Assembly: GCF_018873765.1 (NCBI RefSeq)
Contig: NC_057919.1
Location: 19,508,698-19,572,697, forward strand
Source of the DNA: Telopea speciosissima
Taxonomy: Eukaryota > Streptophyta > Magnoliopsida > Proteales > Proteaceae
Reading direction: 5' to 3'
DNA length: 64,000 nucleotides
A program made the position numbers and the translations under genes. Each line of letters starts with the position of its first letter. The first letter of the stretch is position 1. Of this stretch, positions 1 through 10,820 are shown one piece after another. Below the pieces are notes generated by a model that saw only the letters and a list, made by a program, of their open reading frames with translations, had not been told where the DNA came from and did not search any database.

Positions 1-13
1 GCGATTAAGATGT

Positions 14-700
14 TTGAAGCAGTTGACTGAACGCATGACAAGGATGGTGCAGCGCATTGATTCTGTATCTAAATATAATACACCTAGGATTGATATTACC
101 ACAAAGGTGGCGACGCTAGAAGTCCCTCACTATTCTGGACATACAAACCCACACACATTCCTTGATTGGTTAGATTCTCTAGAAGAATATTTTGACTGGT
201 ACAACTTGACAGAGATGTGGAAGCTTAGATTTGTTTATTTGTGATTGACTGGCCATGCTAAAGAATGGTGGAGATTCCATAAAGAGAGGCTCAGAGTAAA
301 GATAGATGAACTTAGGACTTGGGAGGGGAGATGAAGCACACATTGAAGAACAAGAACCTACCAGAACATGTCCAAAGAAAGTTCTTCCTTCAACAAGATT
401 ACCACCAAAAGACATTTAAAATTGAAGAGAACTTGAAACAGCTGTTATAAAGTTGAATTCGCATGTCAAAGAGTATTGAAAGTCTGACACCAACAATGTT
501 AAGGTGAAGGTTGAACTCAATTTTACACTACCAAAGGAAATTGAGAGAGCACCAGTCAAAGAAAAGGAGCCTGAATTTGATGATAAAACATACGTGATCA
601 CAGTGATCTATGATGAAAAAGAAGAGACAATGCTTGAAGCTTCAAAGGTGTTCAGTCAATAGATAGAAGATTCTATTGAAGGTCTATGTTGAAGAGAACA
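14..700 (+). pseudogene. Decayed Ty3/gypsy gag remnant
   Basis: The first open segment (14-244) reads as a Retrotrans_gag-type domain, with the YSGHTNPHTFLDWLDSLEEYF-like stretch typical of plant gypsy gag. It ends in a TGA at 242-244. Similar coding continues with several stops and frame changes to about 700. No zinc knuckle, protease, RT or integrase follows, so the element is internally deleted or non-autonomous. The 5' LTR would lie left of the window. It probably sits in an intron of the MBR-type gene on the other strand, because the RING exons of that gene are not found to its right. Confidence 0.7.
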
Positions 701-815
701 AAGTAGACAGCTGAAACAGTGGAAAATAAAGCAATGGTCTAGAAAACTCCACAAGAAATCATCAACATTCATGACGCTGTTCTTGAAGAGGTAGAGCTCG
801 TACCTCAAGCTTTCG

Positions 816-1065
816 ATGACAAGACTCCCAAAGTTGAAGACTCTATATACATATTTTACAGTTCTTATTGGTTCAGAGGTTGAGCAAATAGAGTTTGTCA
901 TTCCACCAAAGTTCTTTGAAGAGAAAGCTCCACACCTTGCAGACTACATTCCAAACATCTGGGAACTACTAGAATACTATTATGGGCTGCAGATGGATAT
1001 TCATCACACACAATTGACTCGACTCTACAAAACTCGAGGTCGAGTTTTTTCAAGCCAGGGAGAAC
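816..1065 (+). pseudogene. Gypsy-type polyprotein tail before the 3' LTR
   Basis: At 1026-1065 the sequence encodes a tail with a KTR-x-RVF...GELMQ signature. The same signature occurs on the minus strand at 7590-7700, just inside the LTR of the element at 7140-9728. In both places the coding overlaps a purine tract (here AGCCAGGGAGAAC) and runs straight into a TGATGCAG LTR start. This marks a related + strand element whose middle is lost. The intervening coding (816-1020) is open but I could not assign it to a domain. Confidence 0.55.
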
Positions 1066-1290
1066 TGATGCAGAATTTCAGCAAGAAGAGAAGATAGGCC
1101 TGTTGTTTTGGGTTTGGTTCACTTTATTGGGTCAAGTTAGGCTTAATTATGAATGCCCAATAGGTTATATGGGCCATGGGTTTAGTTACTTGCGGTTTTA
1201 GTGAGTCTACCCCTATCATCAATACTCCCCCTCCACCAACCCCACACCCCACCCAAAAAATAATTACACTTTTGAGTATTAATTCTGTTT
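1066..1290 (+). mobile_element. Start of a gypsy-type 3' LTR (end not determined)
   Basis: TGATGCAG at 1066 follows a polypurine tract directly and matches the LTR start of the 7140-9728 element (TGATGCAGATAC on its own strand). The other LTR of this copy is outside the window, so the true end and any target duplication could not be checked. The listed end is arbitrary; the LTR may run to about 1680. Confidence 0.4.
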
Positions 1291-1689
1291 CTATAGAGCA
1301 GGAGGATGGTGTATTTGGTACTCACGAGAAAGGTAGGTTATTATAGGGTTCTAGGTAGGTTCACAAAAGACAGTGAAACAGTATCAGGTTTAATGGGGGA
1401 AATATTCCTAATTTCAGGGATTAAAATCCCCTGCAACTCTGAGTTTCATCTCAGATTTCCCTTCTTCCCTAACCAGCACTCCACCAAAAAATGCACATAG
1501 ACAACTGATTCCACATCCTGCTTCTTTTCATAATATAATGATGTTACTGTAGAAAAAGTAACTAACGGATTCTCAGAGCAACTGCACACTTCAAGTAGTT
1601 TGTGACAATTGGTGTTCCCACAGCCCTCTGAACCTCGACTTTCCCTCATGTAATAGATGACAACCACCAAGGAGACACTAGTTAGGGAC

Positions 1690-2627
1690 TATATATTCAT
1701 AACCCCCCCCCCCCCCTCAAAAAGAAAAATGTTTGAAATGCTTATCACCAAACAGTGGTTCCTTCATAAGGTTGCCAAAATTTCACAACTTCAATGATAG
1801 GCTGGTGGATAGAGCCTTGCTGAGTGGCTCACACATTGGGCCACATGGTGATGTTTGATACGGTGGACAAGAAAATATGAGGTTGTCAAAAAAAACATAT
1901 GAGAAGGGGGGGAGGGGACTTACAGGGATGAACTTTCAACAGTTGACAATCTTCTACCCTGTCAAAGAAAAAAAAGTTGACCATCTTATTTCTTGAGGGC
2001 ATAGGATCCCTGAAATGTGCCTTTAATGCAAGCAAAGCTTGGAATTCATTGTTGCTGCCACATCACATATCCAAATCCCTACTTTCGGCCCATTTCCAGT
2101 AAAAGTAAAATTGCTTGGCTTGTAGAAAGGAGGCAGAGTGCACTGGAATCTGCTGCCTTTTGCACTCAGGTTGGACTTTAAGGATTTTTCCTTTTCCTTG
2201 GGGAAGGGGGCACTGGAAGGACATCAGACATGGATTTTTTAATGGTATAGCCTCCCTTTGATCTTAACCAGTGGACGAATGCTTACCTTCCTACATTATT
2301 TAACATATAGTCTGGTGGCCTTTAAAACAATTAGATCCCCCCTTTTTCTCATTAAAGATGGGATGTAGTATTTGTTGATGCATATTACAGCCCTCCCACT
2401 CTCTATAATTATGATCCTTTTCTTGTTCTTTTTTTATCCATTGGACCCTCCAGTGCAGTACCCAACTACAAATATATCAAGGAACCTTAAAGATAGTTAT
2501 GCCTTATGAGGACGATTCAAATGTAAACTATACTGTGTCAAAAACTTTCAAGTGAAAAACGCAACACCATAGTTGTGAAAAAGAGAGGAGACACCAGGAA
2601 AAAAAAATACTGTATAAAAGAACAAAC
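1690..2627. other. Probable intron sequence of the MBR-type gene; no exon seen
   Basis: No coding stretch resembling a RING-H2 finger or the preceding MBR helical region was found on the minus strand here. The sequence begins with a poly-C run (1701-1719). The intron starts at the GT donor 2627-2626, read on the minus strand. Confidence 0.5.
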
Positions 2628-4421
2628 CTCAGATACCAGCCTGCTTCTCCCTTCACCAGCAGCAGCTAAAGTCCGCAATGAAAAGGGAACTCCAGGAACA
2701 CCATCACCTTGTCTCTCTGCCCAGAATGCTGACCTTGAATGTGGTTGATGATGTCCCTGGTGACTGACTCCAGAAGGCAGCACCATCTCTTGGGAGGAAC
2801 CAGAAGGTCCTGAACGGAGTGGAGGGAACGTACTAGTCTGAGCTCCAGACTCAGAGCCAACAGATGGAAATAATGAGCGACGAGCAAAGTCTGATAATCT
2901 CTGTGGATATAATGAGGGGAGATTGTGGTGAGGTATCCAGGCAGGAGCAGGAGATGGATGGACACCCGAACTGGAGCCAATTCGTGATGTAGAAGGAGCA
3001 TGTCCAAGAATGCTTATATTTCCACTGGGTAAAGTCCAATTTGTTGGATCTTGAGCCAGAGTTCTCACCTCAGTTGTTTGTACAAACATTGGATGTTCTG
3101 AGATGGTCCTAGTCATGCTTCTTGTATTAGCTTCTTCTCTTAATGCAGCACTTCTCTCCCCAGCACTGACAGCAGAACTTGACGAACTACCAACCCTGGA
3201 ATTGGAGGATCCATTCCAAGGAAATGGGTGCACATTCCGTGCCACACCAGGAATATGCATTGCATGAGACTGACTCTGGAGAGCATTTGCATTGGTCTGT
3301 GCTGATGATGACGGCCTTGATTCTGAAGACTGATTAAATGGGAGAACTCTAGAAGCCTGATGGGATGACCAAACATGAGAACGCCGTATGGCACTCCCTG
3401 TCGACGATGGATTCGGTGGTACAGAATCTTGTGGTTGTGCACGATTAACTCTCACACGGAAATTTCTCTGGGAGCTTTCACCACTACCAGCGACACTTAA
3501 AACAGGATGGCCTTCAGGCGTAACCCTCATACCAACCCCAAATCTTGGATTCAATTGCTCAGTAGGATTAATACTTGGAGAATTCTCTGGAGTAGGTACA
3601 CTTGAGCTGCTAGCACCATTATTGTGAGCAGGAACAGCATGCCATGCACTGCTTTCAGCTCGTTGAAACCAGCTTGGACCTCCACCTAAGGAAGACTGTC
3701 CAGAAGCTCCTTCAAGGGCCTTTCTTTTGCAGGACAAACGTCGACCATCCAATGAACAACCTGGTCTACCATCAGTTTCTTCTAAAATATAACCAGAACT
3801 TGCAACAGCAGTTCCAAGAGGATCAGAAGAACCACTACCAGATGGAAGCTGCTCAGTATCTGATCCACCAGACTTAAAAGTATGAGGACTAACATCAGCT
3901 TCCATGGCCTGATCACCATTGCTACTGCTTCCAACATAACCTGCATTTAGGTTTATGTTCTGAACAATTTCATCTGTGCTGGAATTATGCAAGAAAAAAG
4001 GCCCATTTACAGCTTGATTCCTGTTGAGGTTAACATTAACATTTTCCAAAGAAAGAATGTTAGATGGTTCATACTGCCTTTCTTCTATCCTCGGACCGAC
4101 TCCAGCAGGAGCACTCAAGGAAGATGGCCATCCATGTTCTGTTTTTGTTTCATCACACATCTGGCTTCGTGCATTTCCACTAGAACTAGGCTCACCTAAA
4201 CTCCAGCCACTCAAGCTGCGACTATCATGATTAACAGCATTTCCTCCCATAATACTTGTTTCACCAGGTGATAATATATACTCTGGCAACCGGCTTTCTA
4301 CTGGATTAAGCATATTATTCCAAAAAAGTTGCTGATTTACTCCAGTATTACTTGCATTAGATCCATGTTCAAACTCAAAAGTTTCAGGGAGGGAATCAAC
4401 AGTACTTCTTTGCCCCTGCAT
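2628..4421 (-). CDS. RING-H2 E3 ubiquitin ligase, MBR1/MBR2 (RHG1A/HIP1-like) type, N-terminal coding exon
   Basis: This exon encodes the first 598 residues of a protein matching the plant MBR1/MBR2 family, whose Arabidopsis members are RING-H2 ligases that target the Mediator subunit MED25 and promote flowering. Recognisable features are the MQGQRSTVDS start, NNMLNPVESRLP near residue 40, SGWSLGEPSSSGN near residue 75, the CKRKALEGASG block, long Ser/Pro-rich disordered stretches, and a final GRSRLVSE. The family normally continues with IRQVL..RGENLRFED and a C-terminal RING-H2. Here the frame instead enters an intron at GAG|GTTTGT (donor 2627-2626), so the RING is encoded on later exons not found in the window. 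I chose the ATG at 4419-4421 because it gives the conserved MQG-RST start; the three codons before it lack an ATG. An acceptor (ATGCAG) at 4510-4513 places the exon start at 4509, leaving an 88-nt untranslated lead. A single uninterrupted frame of 598 codons indicates an intact gene. Confidence 0.88.
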
Positions 4422-4509
4422 TAGGGCCAATTTGTTTTCTCTTTGAATATTCAGACAGAAGCAGTGAATGACATATAAGACCTCCCTCGCAGACCTGGGA
4501 TCATGTGAC
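4422..4509 (-). other. 5'UTR part of the MBR-type coding exon
   Basis: Read on the minus strand, TTTAAATGCAG at 4510-4520 is a good splice acceptor, followed by 88 nt without an ATG up to the start codon at 4421. This implies at least one further upstream untranslated exon. Confidence 0.55.
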
Positions 4510-6399
4510 CTGCATTTAAAGATAAAAAGGCATTAAGATTGTAGATCCAAACACTGCAACCACTGTAATCTGAACCATAGAAAACCTTGATTGAAGAGGA
4601 GGAAAAAAAGGCACTACAAATTAGCGTGTTCGCCTCACACACACACACACAAACACAAAATACAGCATGCTTCGAATGGGAAAAAAAAATGCACAAAGAA
4701 GCGAGCGACACACACAAGCTTACTGGTGCATGCATAAACATGCACTACACACGAGCACAGGTGCAAATCTCGACAGAAAAAAGAAAATTGCACTACATGT
4801 AAGCACCATTGCGCAAGCACACACAAGTACTTGCACACAGGTGTGCTCATGTGTATGCATGCACAGTTGCACACCAAGAAATAAAAATAAAGGTAGAAAA
4901 CATTGTCCTTATCCACAATGGGAAAGCAGAAACCAGCAGCCCCACCTGAACGTACTTGAATCTGAAAGCTCAGAGCTTTGCCAGACTTGATGTAAAAATG
5001 AAGCCCAATAAAAATGTAAGCAGTAAAATTTGGAAAGGAAGTTGAGTTGATGCTGGATATTAAGGTAATAGACATGCTCTAATTTCTTAACAGCATGATC
5101 TATCCATGTCATCACCACTCCAGGGACCAGAGATCTGTTAGGGCAAGATAAGTGATATTAATTTTGAAGAAGCATCCATTTTTATGTCGGTGGATATATC
5201 TTCGAAGGTAACCAAAATAGAATGGGAAATGAGAACAGTATACATTATTGGGAGCATATATGGTATATCAGCTAGCTGAGCATTTGCCCAATTAATTTGG
5301 GCTTGTGATCCTTGGGTCCCAAGGCTTGGCCCTTGCCACATGAATGACACCAGTTACTCTTCTCCCTACCATCCTCCCTACAAAATATGATGGCCAATAC
5401 CATCATACACTGGCTGAGGATCAGCTACAGCCACCAAAAGGAATGGATCTATACTTAAGTCTCTACATAAGAATGATGCACTGATCCAACACATTATGTT
5501 AACTATGTGCCAAAGAACTGATGTTTTTGCCCCTAGTTAAACAATGAACAAAATCATTTGCTAGTTTCTGACATTTTACAGAGTGTGTTGAAATTTCGGT
5601 TTCGGAAGAAACCAAAATGAAATGCTGTTGAAACCTTATATGATATTAGGTGCAATGTCCGAACTCCGATGCCAAATTTTCACCTAAATACTTCAGTTTC
5701 AGTGGGGGTGAAATCGAAAGTTCAAAACTTGATTTTACAATTACATAATCACCCCTTTAAGCTTTCCAAAACCTCACCCACTCCGGAGGGATAATATCAA
5801 TATCAAGGTGATTGCTCATATTTTCTGCATGTACATCCTTTTTAATGGATAGCAATAGAATAAAATAGATACCACGTAAAAGTCAATTGATCAAGTTTCT
5901 GAGCTGCTAAATGATGTTGCCACTGATACCAACATTCTCCTGCCAAGGAGAACTGTCCTCCTCGACACCCATGTACTCCATTATCAACCACCAGAGCACA
6001 CCATCTAAGAATCTTGCCCTGACTACCACAAGGAGCATGGCGCCAACTCCATGCAAGTATAAAAAGGTGGCAAGAAGCAACCCATCTAATGTAGACTAGT
6101 TACAAGTGCTAAACAGTCCACAAGAGGATCCCAAACTTCAGGTCCAGCAACAGTAAAAACTTCAATCAGTTCTCAGATTTGCAGGAAATTTCAAAACAAT
6201 AAATAAAAAATAAAAAAAATCGAAGAAGGAAGAAGAAGATAGGGTAGTCACTCTCAGAATCACGTCTCTCACCCACGGCCTCTCACCAATGGCATCTCAC
6301 CATACTCTCTCACAAAGCAAAGCACAAAGCTATGTTTTTTTTTTTTAATCTCATTAATCAAATTCATGTACAAGGTCGCAGCCCATACAAACTTATATT
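4510..6399. other. Intron/intergenic sequence with CA-rich stretch
   Basis: No coding exon was recognised. The region lies within the proposed long first intron of the MBR-type gene. It includes a CA/GT-rich simple-sequence zone around 4634-4880 and a segment at 5590-5740 with reiterated TTTCGGTTTCGG-like words, which resembles the ends of the small repeats elsewhere in the window but has no target duplication that I could find. Confidence 0.5.
4634..4880. repeat. CA-rich cryptic simple repeat
   Basis: A (CA)n run at 4636-4656 is followed by many scattered CACACA, GCACA and TGTGC words to about 4880. It is low-complexity sequence with no sign of coding. Confidence 0.6.
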
Positions 6400-6410
6400 A
6401 AGACTCAAAA

Positions 6411-6704
6411 GGTTCTGCATGCCCAGAGAAGGTTTAGCTATGAGCTTGGATATCAGAGATCATGCTTTTTGCCGCGAAACTATGGTTCCGGGATAGAGCG
6501 AGTTCTTCGAGGCTGCTCTGAGCCTCTGAGTGTCTTTGCAGCCCAGGAGTTTCTCCTTTCTTTAGCACGTTGTTTTTTTTATTTTTTGCAAGTCTTTGCC
6601 TTTTTTGGTGGGGCTTTGTAATTGGTTCATGCTAGTTTGTATTCTTCCCCCCCCCCCCCCTTTCTTTCCTTTGGATTTGAATTTTTTCTTATTCATCCAA
6701 AAAA
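6411..6704 (+). mobile_element. 5'-truncated LINE insertion with 11-bp TSD
   Basis: The segment is flanked by identical AAGACTCAAAA copies at 6400-6410 and 6705-6715 and ends in TCATCC followed by a short A run. This is the expected structure of a target-primed, 5'-truncated non-LTR insertion on the + strand. It carries poly-T and poly-C tracts and no intact coding. It lies inside the proposed first intron of the MBR-type gene. Confidence 0.75.
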
Positions 6705-6715
6705 AAGACTCAAAA

Positions 6716-7134
6716 ACAAACTTAAACACTAAAAAAAGAAGGCCTAATCCAACCCTTAACTAATAAGGTAACATAAACTGACTAGGAAACTAAGATAATG
6801 AAAGAAACTGACTCAAAACAAGCTTCTAACTAAAATAATGAAGTAAATCCCGTTTTCCTACTTTCTACCCATATTTTAGGCCCATGACGAAGAAAACCCA
6901 CGGGATCAAAGGCCCAACACCTACATAACTCAACCCAAGGCTTATTACCAATAAAATAAGCCCTTTAGGTGACTTATCTGCATCACCGTCTCTGAACGAA
7001 TGGCCCAAACAAGCAGCCAGCACCACCCCACATTGTAGCATGAGATCATATGAAGTGAGACTTGATCGATTCTTCCGCAACAACAGTAGCACAACCCCAC
7101 ACAGGAATGCACCCGTTCTTCCAACTATGCCGGA
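6716..7134. other. Intron sequence between two insertions
   Basis: No gene or known repeat was recognised here. An open minus-strand frame overlaps it (6865-7278) but has no recognisable domain. Confidence 0.4.
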
Positions 7135-7139
7135 ACAAG

Positions 7140-7589
7140 TGGTGGAGGGCCGGTTAGGAGAAGAGAGGAAGCTGGGAAAAAAATCAAAGTTGCAAGGAAA
7201 GAGAAGAGAAATCGCATAAGACGAGGGGGGGGGGGGGGAGAGAAGATTGCACACGCACACAGCCCTCAAGCTACTCAAACCATAAATTCAATTTATTCTT
7301 CAAATCTGTCTCCAACGATGGGGAATTACAGCATATATAAAGAGACATAAAAGACTCCTAATAATAAAGACTCTCTCTCTCTCTCTCTCTAACTAGGAAA
7401 CTAAGAACAATTGGGAAACCAAATATCCTAAGTAACTAACTTCTAAAATAAACAGAATAAAATAAACTAAAAGACATTATTTCCCCAAATAACATAAATT
7501 CCTAAAATCCTAGGAGATCCAAACCTAGTTCATATTCGTCTGGATAACCAACTGGGCTTGGATCGGTCCAACGTAGTGTATCTGCATCA
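7140..7589 (-). repeat. 3' LTR of the 7140-9728 element
   Basis: This 450-bp copy differs from its partner mainly by a longer (CT)n run near 7372-7391 and a longer G run near 7226-7239. It is the 3' LTR because the purine tract adjoins it on the inner side. Confidence 0.85.
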
Positions 7590-8215
7590 ATTCCCCCAGT
7601 GTGAGAAAAACTCGCGAACGAGTTTTGTAGAATGATAGAAATAAAAGCTCACAACCGGGGGCTATAGGTTCCATGTCTGAAACCTGAAGAAAATCCAAAA
7701 TATGAAACTTTGGGGTTGCATCCATGGCTGGAAAATCATGGGGAAGAACAAACTCATGATATGGAATAGCTTTCACTACACTAGAATCCGTCGTTACTTG
7801 ATCCACGATCTGCTCATCATCCGTTGCCACTATTGGCTGTTCTGGTTGAGGCTGACAGGCTGTATCACTGGTGCTGCCTCTATTGGCTTGAAAACATCAT
7901 CAACTAACCCATGAAGAATGACTGTCTAAGGCATGTGAAAAGGATGTAGAGTGCACAAGTTTCCGTCACGATCAATGATGCCTTTTCGTTCTTCTAGCCA
8001 TTCACGACCAAATTTAATAAACGCCGAGGCGAATCAAACACTTCACAATGAGCTTCATCACAATAATAAGAAACAGAGAATTCGACGAATACATAATCCT
8101 CATAGTGAATAATGATCTGGACGTTCTTAGATAACATCTCTACCACAGATTGTGAAACGAAATTGTTGCTTTGCCATTCATCAATAAACAACATGGCAAG
8201 CTTTCCATTAGGCAA
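7590..8215 (-). pseudogene. Gypsy-related coding remnant inside the LARD-like element
   Basis: Two open minus-strand stretches (7525-7830 and 7994-8215) carry a broken coding tail that runs into the LTR and ends with the KTRSRVF...GELMQ signature also found at 1020-1065. No catalytic domain is visible. Confidence 0.5.
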
Positions 8216-9284
8216 CCGAACTCAAAACTTGAACACAAAAGAATCTATGGCCTGGTTTGTATTCGGAATCGGTATGGGTCCACACATATAAGAGAATATG
8301 CAAAGTAAGAGTTAACATCAAAACAGTGAATAGAAGTTTAAGACACTAATGGCAAAACTGTAATTATGAGAAGTGCAGCTAACACACAAGGGGATGGAAT
8401 ATCACGTATAGGGTAAAGGGCAAACTGGTAAGTGGGTGAAAAAAGGGGGATAAAAACAGAATTAATAAAAACTGGGGGTAATTTAGGAATAAAAAATAAG
8501 AAAAAAGAGAAAGTGAGATCGTGGGTAGGGGAGATTACCTTCTCCTACTTGGAATCTTTTACTCCAGAGAGGGAAAACAGCGATGGTTCTCGACTGCGAA
8601 GGAGTCGTGGGTTGTGACAACAGAGGAGGGGTGTCCACTTGGAACTGGATTCTGCTTTGTAGTCAAACCAGAGGAGGGAGGATAGCCAACGAAGTTTGAT
8701 ATCAACCAGGAGCTTGACTTCTAATCACCGGCAGTAGATGGAGGTCATGTTCGAACCAGTGGATACAGATCAAAGTTCAGTTCGATTTCAACTTGGGCAC
8801 AGGCGAGGAGCAGGAACAACAGTGATGGTGTCTTCTGAACCCGGTATGGGTTTTTTTTTGGCATTTTCTGCTTCTATTCTTCTGACTATCGCTCAATCTT
8901 CTCTGCTCTTTTTTTTTCCACTGGGTCAAACCCTAGAAGTGTCGATTGAATTTTCAGAGGGAAAGGGACGGTGGGGGCTGTCGCTGGAAATCGGCAGTGG
9001 GATTGTTGCGGATTAAGGTTTTAGTGATACGCAGGTTTTTTTTTTGGTTCGCTATTACAGCACATAAGAAGGGAAAGGGAAGGTGGGTTGGGTTTTGCTA
9101 AGAGGGTGGATACGAAAGGGAGGTGCGGTCACTAGTCGCTGGAGTCGAAGGGTTTTTTTTTTTGTTCAGAGCTGCTGCTTGTACAGCAGAACAGTAACAA
9201 AAGAGAGGGATGGAGAGGAAGAAAACTGAACAGAAAGGAGAGAGAGAGAGAGATCACAAGGAAGGAGTTGAGGGATCCTTCAGC

Positions 9285-9297
9285 TCTGATATCAAAT
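9285..9297 (-). other. tRNA primer-binding site of the LARD-like element
   Basis: On the minus strand TTTGATATCAGAGC directly follows the LTR end. It matches the 3' end complement of initiator Met-tRNA except for one base. Confidence 0.7.
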
Positions 9298-9728
9298 TGG
9301 TGGAGGGCCGGTTAGGAGAAGAGAGGAAGCTGGGAAAAATCAGAGTTGCAGGGGAAGAGAGGAGAAACTGCATAAGAGGGGGGGAGGGGGGGCTGACAGC
9401 CCTCAGGCTACTCAAACCATAAACTCAATTCATTCTTCAAATCTGTCTCCAACGATGGGGAATTACATCATATATAAAGAGAAATAAAAGAATCCTAAAA
9501 ATAAAGACCAACTCTCTAACTAGGAAACTAAGAACAATTGGGAAACCAAATATCCTAAGTAGCTAACTTCTAAATAAACAGAATAAAATAAACTAAAAGA
9601 CATTATTTCCCCAAATAACATAAATTCCTAAAATCCTAGGAGATCCAAAATCTCAAACTAGACCCGGTTAATATTCGTATGGATACCCAACTGGGCTTGG
9701 GTCGGTCCAAGGTATTGTATCTGCATCA
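9298..9728 (-). repeat. 5' LTR of the 7140-9728 element
   Basis: A 431-bp LTR with TG...CA ends on either strand, next to the primer-binding site on its inner side and to the ACAAG target duplication on its outer side. Confidence 0.85.
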
Positions 9729-9733
9729 ACAAG

Positions 9734-10815
9734 TCACGAGTGTCTTTGTAACCTCCAGAGAGTCCCACATTTTGGTAGTGCAGAGATTATGAAATCAGCT
9801 GGTGTGGGAAAGGAATATAGGGACCCCTCCAAGAACTTGTGCATAACTTTAGAATTGGTCCAAGGACAAAGATTAAACCCATCCTAATGAGATGTGAACA
9901 CATCATGTCTAAAATAAAGAGAGATGGCTTCTCCCACATCCTCCTTACACAGAAGCATACAAATGTACAGACCTTATGTTAACATATTGCTAAAGAAAGT
10001 AAAAATCTCAGTATCAAAGTAGCTCTCTGCAGAGATAAATCAAAAAGACTAGGAAACCACAACATCTGGGGTCTGGCTCTACTCAAGATTTCTTCCCAAA
10101 AATCTAACTTTTTAGCTTTTCATCCCTCCATCTAACAAGCTGTGGCAATACTTGTCCAAGAAAATGCAAGTTGGACTTTATCTGCCTAGCAAAAATCCCA
10201 TCCATTGGAATGCATCACCGTTTTCCCTGTACTCAGTGCAGGCCATAAAAAAATGGATTGTTCATGATCTAACGCTTGCAAAGCTGACCAACTCAAACCT
10301 TTGGATTGAGAAAGTTCTCTATCAAGAGTTTTGGGCTACAATAAGTCCATATGCCCTTCTACACGTCTCTTATCTTCACCAGGTTCTGACAAAAGAATGT
10401 CCAGGGAATGGTTACATTTTGATTACATAATTACACTAACAGAGGTTCTTTTTGTGTAACTCGCATTACGAATTCCTCAATAGAAACAACCCCAATTCAT
10501 CAAAAGAATGGTTCTCATATCAAGAGAATCAGTGCTATACAAATAAAGATTGTAAAAACAAGTAAACCACTTGAAAGTTGAAACACCCTGTATGAGAACT
10601 TCTTTAACCAAAGCTAGTGTAAGATCCTATTGTTTGATAATATTTTGCATTACTTTCAAGGCATGAATTGTATGTACAAGATGCAGAATTTAGCTTCTCG
10701 GGAAGTCAGGAATATAGGTACTGCCCTGCTTTTTGGTCCCTCAAGGTACATACACTTCTTTGGAGTTCTACTTTAACTAGTTAGTACTATTAAATCATAC
10801 TCTTTGAATGCATCT
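9734..10815. other. Intron/intergenic sequence, nothing recognised
   Basis: I see no supported gene or repeat. A 92-codon + strand frame at 10152-10430 has no recognisable domain and was not called. Confidence 0.4.
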
Positions 10816-10820
10816 CTAAG

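Larger units (their letters stand above)
7140..9728 (-). mobile_element. Complete non-autonomous LTR retrotransposon (LARD-like, gypsy-related), TSD ACAAG
   Basis: Two direct repeats, 7140-7589 and 9298-9728, are near copies. Each starts TGGTGGAGGG and ends GCATCA on the + strand. The host target ACAAG occurs at 7135-7139 and again at 9729-9733, a perfect 5-bp duplication. Read on the minus strand, the sequence just inside the 9298 LTR is TTTGATATCAGAGC, a near match to the initiator-Met tRNA primer site (TTGGTATCAGAGC). Next to the other LTR is a purine tract, CTGGGGGAA. The 1.7-kb interior has no RT or integrase, only a gypsy-like coding tail (7590-8215). It therefore depended on another element in trans. 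It sits within the proposed first intron of the MBR-type gene, in the same orientation as transcription. Confidence 0.88.

Noticed and set aside
2666..4230. Other-frame open stretches over the MBR-type exon
   Set aside because: Shadows of the 598-codon frame; low-complexity translations.
4419..4430. Earlier start (three codons upstream) for the MBR-type protein
   Set aside because: The upstream codon is TTG, not ATG; the MQG-RST start fits the family.
5590..5750. Possible hAT-like element with TTTCGGTTTCGG words
   Set aside because: No inverted ends or target duplication found.
10152..10430. 92-codon + strand frame
   Set aside because: No recognisable domain, no splice or promoter context, embedded in repeat-rich intron.
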